From IMG/VR virus record IMGVR_UViG_3300032053_000603, positions 1 to 21,833 of that record: DNA of 21,833 nucleotides, one strand, 5' to 3'. This stretch comes from a virus. Each line of letters starts with the position of its first letter. The stretch's first letter is position 1. The translations under genes and the position numbers were made by a program. The notes below the pieces were generated by a model. The model made no database searches, was not told the origin of the DNA, and saw only the letters and a list, made by a program, of their open reading frames with translations. Below, piece by piece: positions 7,938 through 14,128 of this stretch.

Positions 7938-10052
7938 ATGACATACACCGAAGAACTAGAATTTACGATACAATCGACGCAGCAACTGCTGAATAGGCCG
8001 CAGTCTGCCGTGGGCGAGTTCATAGCCTTTGGCGACGGCTTGAACCCGGCGTTCGATCACGATACGACATATCTTGAATTACGGCATGGCTTCGTCACGG
8101 TAACGGATGGGGCGGAGACGTATCAGGATGACGGCAACGGCAACCTCGTAAATGTTGCCGTGCCTATCGTGGCAGAGCTGTTCGCGGTAGGACGATCCCC
8201 AGGTGATCCGCTTATAAACTCACCGACATTCACAAATACGATAATCAATCCTGGGATACAGCCTGGATCGATCATGATAACGGACGGCGTTGAAACATTC
8301 TTTGATACAGGAATCGGGCCTCTGGAAGGAGCGCTGGGTGGATTTGGATTTGCTGACTATGCATCAGGCACGATAACCATCACGTTTACATACATACCTC
8401 CTCCCGGCACACAGATACTTATCAACTATACCAGCATAGCATCGGGATTGCATGGCACGGTGAACTATGTGTCAGGGCACATACACGTAGTGTTTACCAA
8501 TCCGCCCTTACTGGGCGCGATCATAACAACAAGCTACCAGTGGCAGCAGTATTATCCGACAGCGATATACGTTTTCAATCTGGGCATACTGATGACATCG
8601 ATAACGGACGTCGATGTCGTCGCATCGAAGTATGTGGATCTGATACAGCTCGTGCCTGAGAAGTTCAGGGGCGCCGAGATCCTGCAGGAATATCTGCGGG
8701 CAGTAGGTCTATACACAGGCATATGGCTGACCAAGATCGACAACATGCTGAAGCTGTTGGATATATATTCTGTGAGCGACCAGTTTAAGGAGACGATACC
8801 AGCACATAACCTGGTGTTCGATGAAGAGTACATGTCGAGGCTGGGAGCGCTCATAGGGCTGACGATCACCAAAGGAAGGAACCCTGGAGAGACGGAAGAG
8901 CAGTATAGGGACAGGTTACGACGCCAGCTCATCAATGCGATCGACTGGTATAAGATCAAAGGTACATATCAGGCACTACAGGACGCAATATACATCACGA
9001 ACCAGGCCATAGCAGTGAAAGACCTGTACACCAACGACTACATCAACTTCATTCAGGAGGACTGGTTCATAGCAAGCTATCCAGGGGAGAACCCACCGGG
9101 GCTGGATGCTACATACTACAAGTCACCGCACTTCGGATTGCAGATCGTTCTGAACCAGGTATTTATGCAGCCACCGGCTAACCCATACCTGTGGAAGGGT
9201 GATGACAAGTTTGCGAACGTGAGGGCGCTGGTTGAGGAGATACGGCCTGTCAACACCGTGCCGACATTCATCATTGAGATGGACGCACAGTGCAATGAGG
9301 ACGGCACCTTATATACAGTATCAGCAACACAGGTTAAGTCCATAAGACTATATGAGCCGTGGGTATTCACCAGGCAGTACTTTGATCAGGATCACCTGGG
9401 GCCGGGGCAGACATTCCACTTCGACAACGACATGATCATACCCATAACGGCAGAGACGTATGGGACTGGTGATGGAGGAACCGTAACCTTCATTCACACA
9501 ATGGACAACGTGGGATTCAAGATTAGAGAGGGATTCGTCACCGTAACGGATGGGGTAGAGATATTCATAGATAACGGGGACGGTACGCTCACAGGCAACC
9601 TTGGTGGTGTAGGAACTATTAACTATACGAATGGAATATGTAATGTAACATTCCAAGGCGCTCCTGCTAAGGGCGTGGGCATAACGACCGACTATCAATA
9701 CTTCTTCGGATCAGGAAGGTTCTTTGACTTCTCCCAGTTGGCATTTTTGGAATCTGTGACAGTATGGAAGCTGGGAACAGGCAACAAGGGAGTATCACCG
9801 GATACACCCGGATGGAACCTCGTAACCATAACACATACAGGAACGATGGCGTTCCCCCAAACGATACGAATCCTTCCCGATAGGACAGAGTACGAAGTAG
9901 TAGTGAATCAATCAATAGTAGAAGCGGGCGGATTCTCCGAGCTTGGGCTATACCTAAGCGACGGTACAACGTTGGTGATAGGATGCACATTTCCTGACAT
10001 ATTCAAAATAGCTGGCGTCGAACTGAGGATCATACTAAGGCTACTAAAATAA
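7938..10052 (+). CDS. gpI-like baseplate protein with inserted beta modules
   Basis: A 704-residue protein. Residues about 232-360 match the P2 gpI/tail-protein-I family: YVDLIQLVPEKF, then VGLYTGIWLTKIDNML, then EEYMSRLGALIGL, then EEQYRDRLRRQLINAI, then KGTYQALQDAI. This domain attaches fibres to the J-like wedge. Around it are related beta modules recognised by FVTVTDGxE...GxVNYxxGxxxVxF: one at 511-589, one at 89-168, and one split into 33-72 and 170-203, so the second lies inside the first. The C-terminus (600-704) is another beta domain. P2 gpI is about 176 residues, so this is a greatly enlarged version. The modules may contact a fibre or a receptor; that is inference. Confidence 0.8.
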   Translation: MTYTEELEFTIQSTQQLLNRPQSAVGEFIAFGDGLNPAFDHDTTYLELRHGFVTVTDGAETYQDDGNGNLVNVAVPIVAELFAVGRSPGDPLINSPTFTNTIINPGIQPGSIMITDGVETFFDTGIGPLEGALGGFGFADYASGTITITFTYIPPPGTQILINYTSIASGLHGTVNYVSGHIHVVFTNPPLLGAIITTSYQWQQYYPTAIYVFNLGILMTSITDVDVVASKYVDLIQLVPEKFRGAEILQEYLRAVGLYTGIWLTKIDNMLKLLDIYSVSDQFKETIPAHNLVFDEEYMSRLGALIGLTITKGRNPGETEEQYRDRLRRQLINAIDWYKIKGTYQALQDAIYITNQAIAVKDLYTNDYINFIQEDWFIASYPGENPPGLDATYYKSPHFGLQIVLNQVFMQPPANPYLWKGDDKFANVRALVEEIRPVNTVPTFIIEMDAQCNEDGTLYTVSATQVKSIRLYEPWVFTRQYFDQDHLGPGQTFHFDNDMIIPITAETYGTGDGGTVTFIHTMDNVGFKIREGFVTVTDGVEIFIDNGDGTLTGNLGGVGTINYTNGICNVTFQGAPAKGVGITTDYQYFFGSGRFFDFSQLAFLESVTVWKLGTGNKGVSPDTPGWNLVTITHTGTMAFPQTIRILPDRTEYEVVVNQSIVEAGGFSELGLYLSDGTTLVIGCTFPDIFKIAGVELRIILRLLK
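8034..8546 (+). repeat. Nested beta modules in the gpI-like protein
   Basis: Residues 33-72 and 170-203 of the gpI-like protein together align with the uninterrupted module at residues 511-589 (9468-9704): FVTVTDGAETYQDD and LHGTVNYVSGHIHVVF match FVTVTDGVEIFIDN and GVGTINYTNGICNVTF. Between the two halves sits a complete copy (residues 89-168) with SIMITDGVETFFD and FADYASGTITITF. The bases encoding FVTVTDG are almost identical at 8091-8111 and 9534-9554, which suggests a fairly recent copy event. Confidence 0.7.
9468..9704 (+). repeat. Third, uninterrupted copy of the FVTVTDG beta module
   Basis: Residues 511-589 of the gpI-like protein hold a full module beginning GDGGTVTFIH and running through FVTVTDGVEIFIDN, GDGTLTGNLGG and GTINYTNGICNVTF to ITTDYQYF. 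It is the reference for recognising the split copy near the N-terminus. Confidence 0.75.
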
Positions 10053-10064
10053 CGGAGGAACAAG

Positions 10065-11291
10065 ATGGCTACCCAAACTATAAGAGTAAGATTCTTCGAC
10101 CCGGTTGAAGCGCACGTGGTCAACGAACGATTCCAGGATGTCCGAGTGGTGGGCATATATTCGGGTGGGTATCTTTCGAGAGTCAACGACACCCAGGTAA
10201 ACGTGTCACAGCTCGTGTGTGAGATAAGCGACGGGCAGTACCAGATTAGAATGATGACTGACGGGCCTCAATTGGTAAACGTAACGAGTGGCACTCAGTA
10301 CGTTATACTACGATGGTTGTACAATGGCACAGTATCAAACGATGTGCAATTCCTTGCTGTTGATTCGGGCGGCCTTCAGGTAAATGATGTTATCATAGGG
10401 TTCTGTCATTACACAGGGCCAGCGCTGGATAGTTTTTTATATGACAAAAGAACCACTCCTGATACACACGACCTGTTCCTAAAGGTAGAGCCGACTGACC
10501 CCACAACAATGAGCATTAAGGTAAGACCGGGCAGAGTTAACTATGGAGTGCTTAATTACTCCGTTCCTGACACTGACTTGCTGCTTGCAATGCCTGCTGC
10601 CAACCCAAGGATTGATGTGGTGTATATTGATACGGACGGTGTGCCTAAGGTCAAGACAGGGGATGAAGCAGCCAGCCCTATCGCAAAACCCTTTCAAGGA
10701 AAGATCGCGCTGGCAAAGATAGCCATGTCTCCTGGAATGGGCACGATAACAAAAGAGGATATTACTGATGTAAGGTCATTTATCACTGGCGGCATAGTTC
10801 CCGGTCAAGTGGCTGGAGATGTGCTATACTTTAATGGAGACCCACTTGTAAACGCCTGGGACAGGCTGCCAATCGGCACAGCAGGACAACGACTGCGGGT
10901 AAATGTAGGAGCAACGGGGCTGGAGTATGTTGATGTATACAGATTGCTGGTATGGTACGTTGATGGCAATCTGGTCATAGGAAACAGCAAGAGCGTCACG
11001 CTACGGATGCCATTCAACGGAGCATTCGTGCGCGCCGATGCATATGTTGTATCAGCTCCGTTGGGCACTCCAATCAAAGTGCAGATCAACAAGAACGGTG
11101 GGAACATCTGGTTCCCCGCACCAGATCACAGGCTCACAATATTAGCAGGTGTGACGAACGGAAACACCCTGTCATTTGACACGATCACGTTCGTAGCAGG
11201 CGACGTGTTCACGATGGACTTGAACCAGGTAGGAAGCACAACAGCAGGCATGAGCCTGACTGTTCTGCTAACGGTCAAGGAGACTCCGTAA
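10065..11291 (+). CDS. Tail fibre-like protein
   Basis: A 408-residue protein with GGAGGAACAAG before its ATG. After a beta N-terminus, residues about 148-235 form a conserved phage-fibre block: MSIKVRPGRVNYG, then NPRIDVVYIDTDG, then GKIALAKIAM. Near residue 249 is VAGDVLYFNGD, then WDRLPIGTAGQRLRV, a stalk motif frequent in tail fibres. The last 120 residues are beta-rich (RLLVWYVDGNLVIG, TLRMPFNGAFVRADAY, KVQINKNGGNIW) and look like a jelly-roll tip. It directly follows the gpI-like protein, the usual place for a fibre. The family is recognised from these motifs. The receptor is unknown. Confidence 0.78.
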   Translation: MATQTIRVRFFDPVEAHVVNERFQDVRVVGIYSGGYLSRVNDTQVNVSQLVCEISDGQYQIRMMTDGPQLVNVTSGTQYVILRWLYNGTVSNDVQFLAVDSGGLQVNDVIIGFCHYTGPALDSFLYDKRTTPDTHDLFLKVEPTDPTTMSIKVRPGRVNYGVLNYSVPDTDLLLAMPAANPRIDVVYIDTDGVPKVKTGDEAASPIAKPFQGKIALAKIAMSPGMGTITKEDITDVRSFITGGIVPGQVAGDVLYFNGDPLVNAWDRLPIGTAGQRLRVNVGATGLEYVDVYRLLVWYVDGNLVIGNSKSVTLRMPFNGAFVRADAYVVSAPLGTPIKVQINKNGGNIWFPAPDHRLTILAGVTNGNTLSFDTITFVAGDVFTMDLNQVGSTTAGMSLTVLLTVKETP

Positions 11292-11737
11292 TGGCGCAAA
11301 GCGTATTACTGTTTAGCTTTCCCGCGCAGTCACAGAGCGCAAGGAATGTGGCTTCAATAACACAGACACAGAACTTCCTTACACCAATAGACGTAACAAA
11401 GGTGGTATATAGTGGGACTGCATACGCATCTACGGATGGATACAGCTCGTTCTACAACAAAGGATGGTCAGTTACCATTGAGATATATTCCGATGGGGCG
11501 TGGGTGCTTGTTGATAGCTGTGGTGGGACGTCAAGCGGCGGCGGCAGCCAGGGGTGCACTGTCGGTGGCACAAAAGAAGGTACAGTAGCGGTGCCTGTGC
11601 TATATCCGAACGTGACAGCAGCACGGTGGACAGCGACCGCGCATGCATACTCTGACCACGACCAATATGTAGCAGTGACATTAAGTGCATATCAACTGTT
11701 CGTTCTATCAGTTAGCGATACGGGGTACATAGTATGA
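11291..11737 (+). CDS. Small beta-rich virion protein, Gly/Ser-rich
   Basis: A 148-residue protein whose ATG shares one base with the fibre stop. Residues 45-75 form strands (SVTIEIYSDGAWVLVDS), followed by a Gly/Ser/Cys loop (CGGTSSGGGSQGCTVGG) and more strands (RWTATAHAYSDHDQYVAVTL). The two Cys flanking the glycine run could form a disulfide. I do not recognise a family. Being coupled to the fibre gene, it may form a tip, cap or decoration of the fibre. The stop overlaps the next small gene as ATGA. Confidence 0.6.
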   Translation: MAQSVLLFSFPAQSQSARNVASITQTQNFLTPIDVTKVVYSGTAYASTDGYSSFYNKGWSVTIEIYSDGAWVLVDSCGGTSSGGGSQGCTVGGTKEGTVAVPVLYPNVTAARWTATAHAYSDHDQYVAVTLSAYQLFVLSVSDTGYIV

Positions 11738-11880
11738 GAAATCCATTCAGATGGGTATTGGAAGAGATCGGATTATTGCTTGCGGTGATCATGATGATCA
11801 TATGGATAAGACCATGGCGCAAGCAGAGGAATTCTGGCGATCAATGTTGGTCGTCAGATTACGGGTGCGGAATCGATTAG
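11734..11880 (+). CDS. Single-pass membrane microprotein (48 aa)
   Basis: A short frame from ATG 11734 to TAG 11878-11880, joined to the preceding gene by an ATGA overlap. The N-terminus is MRNPFRWVLEE. Residues 12-25 are strongly hydrophobic (IGLLLAVIMMIIWI), then a basic stretch RPWRKQR, then a polar tail with two Cys (CWSSDYGC). This predicts one membrane span, with an N-terminus short enough that the span could also serve as a signal anchor. A longer frame overlapping it (11751-11972) has an unnatural composition and no coupling, so I prefer this one. It resembles the 44-residue microprotein at 5054-5188 in size, topology and ATGA coupling, but not in sequence. Function unknown. Confidence 0.65.
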   Translation: MRNPFRWVLEEIGLLLAVIMMIIWIRPWRKQRNSGDQCWSSDYGCGID

Positions 11881-11930
11881 GCCGCACGGTGCACTTCACC
11901 GGACGGAGTGATCGAGGACGTACGATTAAC

Positions 11931-11937
11931 AAGGAGG
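11931..11937 (+). promoter_or_regulatory. Strong Shine-Dalgarno (AAGGAGG) for the 158-residue protein
   Basis: AAGGAGG ends seven bases before ATG 11945. It is one of the best matches to the anti-Shine-Dalgarno consensus in the window and lies in the 64-base gap after the second microprotein, so this gene does not depend on coupling. Confidence 0.7.
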
Positions 11938-11944
11938 AAACACA

Positions 11945-12421
11945 ATGCGTAAAGGGGCGAAGGATGCAATAGCGGTTAGAGGATTTGCCCGATTTCAGCT
12001 TGTAGACAGTGAGACCGGCAAGCCTCTCGGCAGGCCCTCGAAGTGGTACAGGAACACCGTTGTGAACCTCGGTTTTGCATATTATGTGTGCGGATCTATC
12101 GGAGCGATCTCGAACTCCACGCAGGTCACATACATGGCAATCGGAACCGGGACAGCACCGGGTGCGGCCGATACTTCGCTGCAGGGCGAAGTCGGTGCAA
12201 GGGCGACGACCAACAATTCTGTCATGTCCAGCAAGACGCTTCAGACGACAACCCAGTTCGCTGGGTCAACTCTGACGGCGTTCCCTGTGACAATACAGAA
12301 CGTGGCGTTAGTTAACACCAGCTCGGGCGGAACCATTCTGTCTGGCACAACCTATGCCACATCACAGTGGAATAGCAACCAGAACGTGAATGCAACCTAC
12401 CAGCTGAGGTTCAGCGCATAA
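11945..12421 (+). CDS. Small virion structural protein
   Basis: A 158-residue protein with a strong Shine-Dalgarno sequence. It begins with GFARFQLVDSETGKPLG, then NTVVNLGFAYYVCGSI, then YMAIGTGTAPGAADTSLQGEV, and ends in beta strands (NVNATYQLRFSA). The sequence of N-x-V-x-N-x-G followed by an IGTGxxxxxxxDTxL loop is a recurring pattern in small tail-associated proteins of phages. It resembles the 169-residue protein at 7425-7934 in layout, so the two may be distant paralogues. A role in the fibre or baseplate periphery is inferred from the neighbours only. Confidence 0.62.
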   Translation: MRKGAKDAIAVRGFARFQLVDSETGKPLGRPSKWYRNTVVNLGFAYYVCGSIGAISNSTQVTYMAIGTGTAPGAADTSLQGEVGARATTNNSVMSSKTLQTTTQFAGSTLTAFPVTIQNVALVNTSSGGTILSGTTYATSQWNSNQNVNATYQLRFSA

Positions 12422-12422
12422 G

Positions 12423-12451
12423 CAAACGCTCCAGGAGAGCTGAAACGTTTG
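12423..12451. other. Imperfect inverted repeat after the 158-residue gene
   Basis: CAAACG (12423-12428) is matched by CGTTTG (12446-12451), and GCTC/GAGC inside it could pair as well. There is no T-run after it, so it is not a convincing rho-independent terminator. It may be an RNA hairpin or a cassette boundary just before the methyltransferase gene. Confidence 0.3.
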
Positions 12452-12471
12452 TAAATAGAAAGGTAAATCCT

Positions 12472-12993
12472 ATGAAAAGGAAGAAGGGCATATACAGAGT
12501 GCCAAAGGGACAATTCATCAACCTCGATGTAGGTTGTGGGTTGAATAAGACCAAAGGGTATGTGGGTATGGACATTCGAAAGGTCAAGGGCGTTGACATC
12601 GTCCATGACGTGGAAAGTGTTCCATATCCACTATCCGATGGCTGCTGCAACATGATTCTGATGAGCCATCTGATAGAGCACATCTGCCCGAAGCGCATGA
12701 TACACGTTATGAATGAGCTTTGGCGGATCATGAAGGTGGGAGGCCACCTTTACATATCGACTCCTTATGCAGGATCGCGAGGATGTTGGCAGGATCCGAC
12801 GCACTGTGGGCACTGGAACGAGACGACACCGTTGTACTTCGACCCGTATCCGTATGTACTGAAGGGCGAGCGGAGCATCCTGTATGACATCTACAAAGCA
12901 AAGCCATGGCAGTTGAGAGAGGACTCCTGGTTCGCCACCGGCAACCTGCAGATCATATATGAGAAGAGGAGGAACGATGAAAAGGGCAAATAG
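12472..12993 (+). CDS. SAM-dependent methyltransferase (class I, Methyltransf_11-like)
   Basis: A 173-residue protein. Residues 18-23 are LDVGCG, the glycine-rich SAM-binding motif I. GMD at 32-34 lies where the acidic residue that binds the ribose is expected, and DVESVPYPLSDG (46-57) plus HLIEH (66-70) match the later motifs of class I enzymes acting on small or sugar substrates. The lid is short, so it is a minimal enzyme. The next gene, a glycosyltransferase, overlaps it by 17 bases, so the two products probably act in one pathway, such as making and capping a sugar on a virion protein or host surface. The substrate cannot be read from the sequence. Confidence 0.88.
   Translation: MKRKKGIYRVPKGQFINLDVGCGLNKTKGYVGMDIRKVKGVDIVHDVESVPYPLSDGCCNMILMSHLIEHICPKRMIHVMNELWRIMKVGGHLYISTPYAGSRGCWQDPTHCGHWNETTPLYFDPYPYVLKGERSILYDIYKAKPWQLREDSWFATGNLQIIYEKRRNDEKGK
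12966..12972 (+). promoter_or_regulatory. Shine-Dalgarno that decides the glycosyltransferase start
   Basis: GAGGAGG lies four bases before ATG 12977. A further in-frame ATG exists at 12959 but has no such site and would add six residues (MRRGGT), so 12977 is the preferred start. The site lies inside the 3' end of the methyltransferase gene. Confidence 0.7.
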
Positions 12994-13888
12994 ATATCAG
13001 AGACTGGTAGCATTGACCAAAGAGGTCAAGAACAACGTGCCCGCCATGCGGAAGATATGCATAGCAGTACCAACGACAGGAAGCATGCGGATTGAGTGGA
13101 TGATGGGCAGGTACGGATGCATCATGCCGATCAACTGGTCGCATGGAGAGATATTGCAGTACTTCGACCAGTTCAGCCCGATAGGATATGTCGTGGCCGA
13201 CGCAAGGAACATCTGCGTTGAGTACTCGATTGCGCAGAAGTTCGAGTGGACGCTGTTCATAGACCACGACACAGTCATACCTCCGACGACGTTCCTTTTG
13301 CTCGGGGAGTGGATGCGCGCAATGACGCACCCGATCGTGGGGGGTCTCTACTATTGCAAAGGAAGCCACCCGGAGCCACTGGTGTTCAGAGGCAGGGGCA
13401 CCGGATATTATGATAGGTGGAAGTTCGGCGATGCTGTAGAGGTCGATGCACTGCCGATGGGATGCACGCTCATTCACAACTCGATCCTGAAACATCTGTA
13501 CGACAACAGCGAAGTGTATACCGTGGGGTCAATATACGGCCCCATAGTCGTGAGGCGCGTGTTCCAGACACCGAAGATATCGTGGCAGGATCCTGAGAAT
13601 GGCAGGTACAACTCGTACGCCGCCACGGAAGATCTCCCACTCTTCGATAGGATCATGAAAGACAAAGTCCTGGAGAAGCTGGGATGGAAGAAGCTGGCGA
13701 AGAAGCAGTATCCGTTCATCTGTGACACGCGGATCTTCTGCCAGCACATAGACGAGGCCGGGATACAGTACCCCGGGCAGATGTACAAGAACACAAAGCA
13801 GTATACAGGCAGTGACCTGCAGAAGATAGAAAGGAAAGGGGTATTCAATGTCGGACAATCAAAAGGGAGCCAATACTCCGGAGCTTGA
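12977..13888 (+). CDS. GT-A family glycosyltransferase (GT2-like)
   Basis: A 303-residue protein from the ATG served by GAGGAGG. It starts KICIAVPTTGS (from about residue 21), the first strand and loop of GT-A enzymes. VVADARNICVEYS follows, the ARN motif of many phage-encoded glycosyltransferases. FIDHDTVIPP at 94-103 contains D96-H97-D98, the DxD motif that holds the metal and nucleotide sugar. GLYYCKG and MGCTLIHNSIL form the acceptor half. The gene overlaps the methyltransferase by 17 bases and the next gene by 41 bases, so all three are co-translated. It may glycosylate a fibre protein or alter host glycans; donor and acceptor are unknown. Confidence 0.85.
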   Translation: MKRANRYQRLVALTKEVKNNVPAMRKICIAVPTTGSMRIEWMMGRYGCIMPINWSHGEILQYFDQFSPIGYVVADARNICVEYSIAQKFEWTLFIDHDTVIPPTTFLLLGEWMRAMTHPIVGGLYYCKGSHPEPLVFRGRGTGYYDRWKFGDAVEVDALPMGCTLIHNSILKHLYDNSEVYTVGSIYGPIVVRRVFQTPKISWQDPENGRYNSYAATEDLPLFDRIMKDKVLEKLGWKKLAKKQYPFICDTRIFCQHIDEAGIQYPGQMYKNTKQYTGSDLQKIERKGVFNVGQSKGSQYSGA

Positions 13889-14120
13889 GACGTTGAGCGT
13901 CAATGTAGGCGAGCACGTTCAGGCCAGCGAAGCTGTGGGAGGAGCGGATAAGTCTCCGTTTCAGAATCCGATGCACGACCCAAGGGTAGCAGGCATAGCC
14001 ATGGCCACCACGATCGAAGAGGTCATACGGTTGGCGCCATTGGCTATTCAAAAGAGCCGTGAAGAGAAGAAGCCTGCGATCATCACGGTGATAGGGTTTC
14101 TGGAGCCTCCTAAGAAGTAA
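13848..14120 (+). CDS. Small protein of unknown function (90 aa)
   Basis: A 90-residue protein with GGAAAGGGG upstream of its ATG, starting inside the glycosyltransferase gene. The N-terminal half is polar and probably disordered (ELETLSVNVGEHVQASE). The C-terminal half is helical then hydrophobic (TTIEEVIRLAPLAIQKSREEKKPAIITVIGFL) in two parts. No family recognised. It sits between the glycosyltransferase and the large acidic repeat protein, and could be a partner or chaperone of either; this is inference from position. Confidence 0.6.
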   Translation: MSDNQKGANTPELETLSVNVGEHVQASEAVGGADKSPFQNPMHDPRVAGIAMATTIEEVIRLAPLAIQKSREEKKPAIITVIGFLEPPKK

Positions 14121-14128
14121 GAGGGAAG

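Noticed and set aside
11751-11972. 73-residue open frame on the plus strand after the Ser/Gly-rich protein
   Set aside because: It is Arg/His/Met-rich with no recognisable pattern, overlaps both neighbours and lacks coupling. The frame from 11734 has a clean membrane span and an ATGA overlap.
12959-12976. Earlier start codon for the glycosyltransferase
   Set aside because: ATG 12959 would add MRRGGT but covers the GAGGAGG site itself, which is well placed for ATG 12977.
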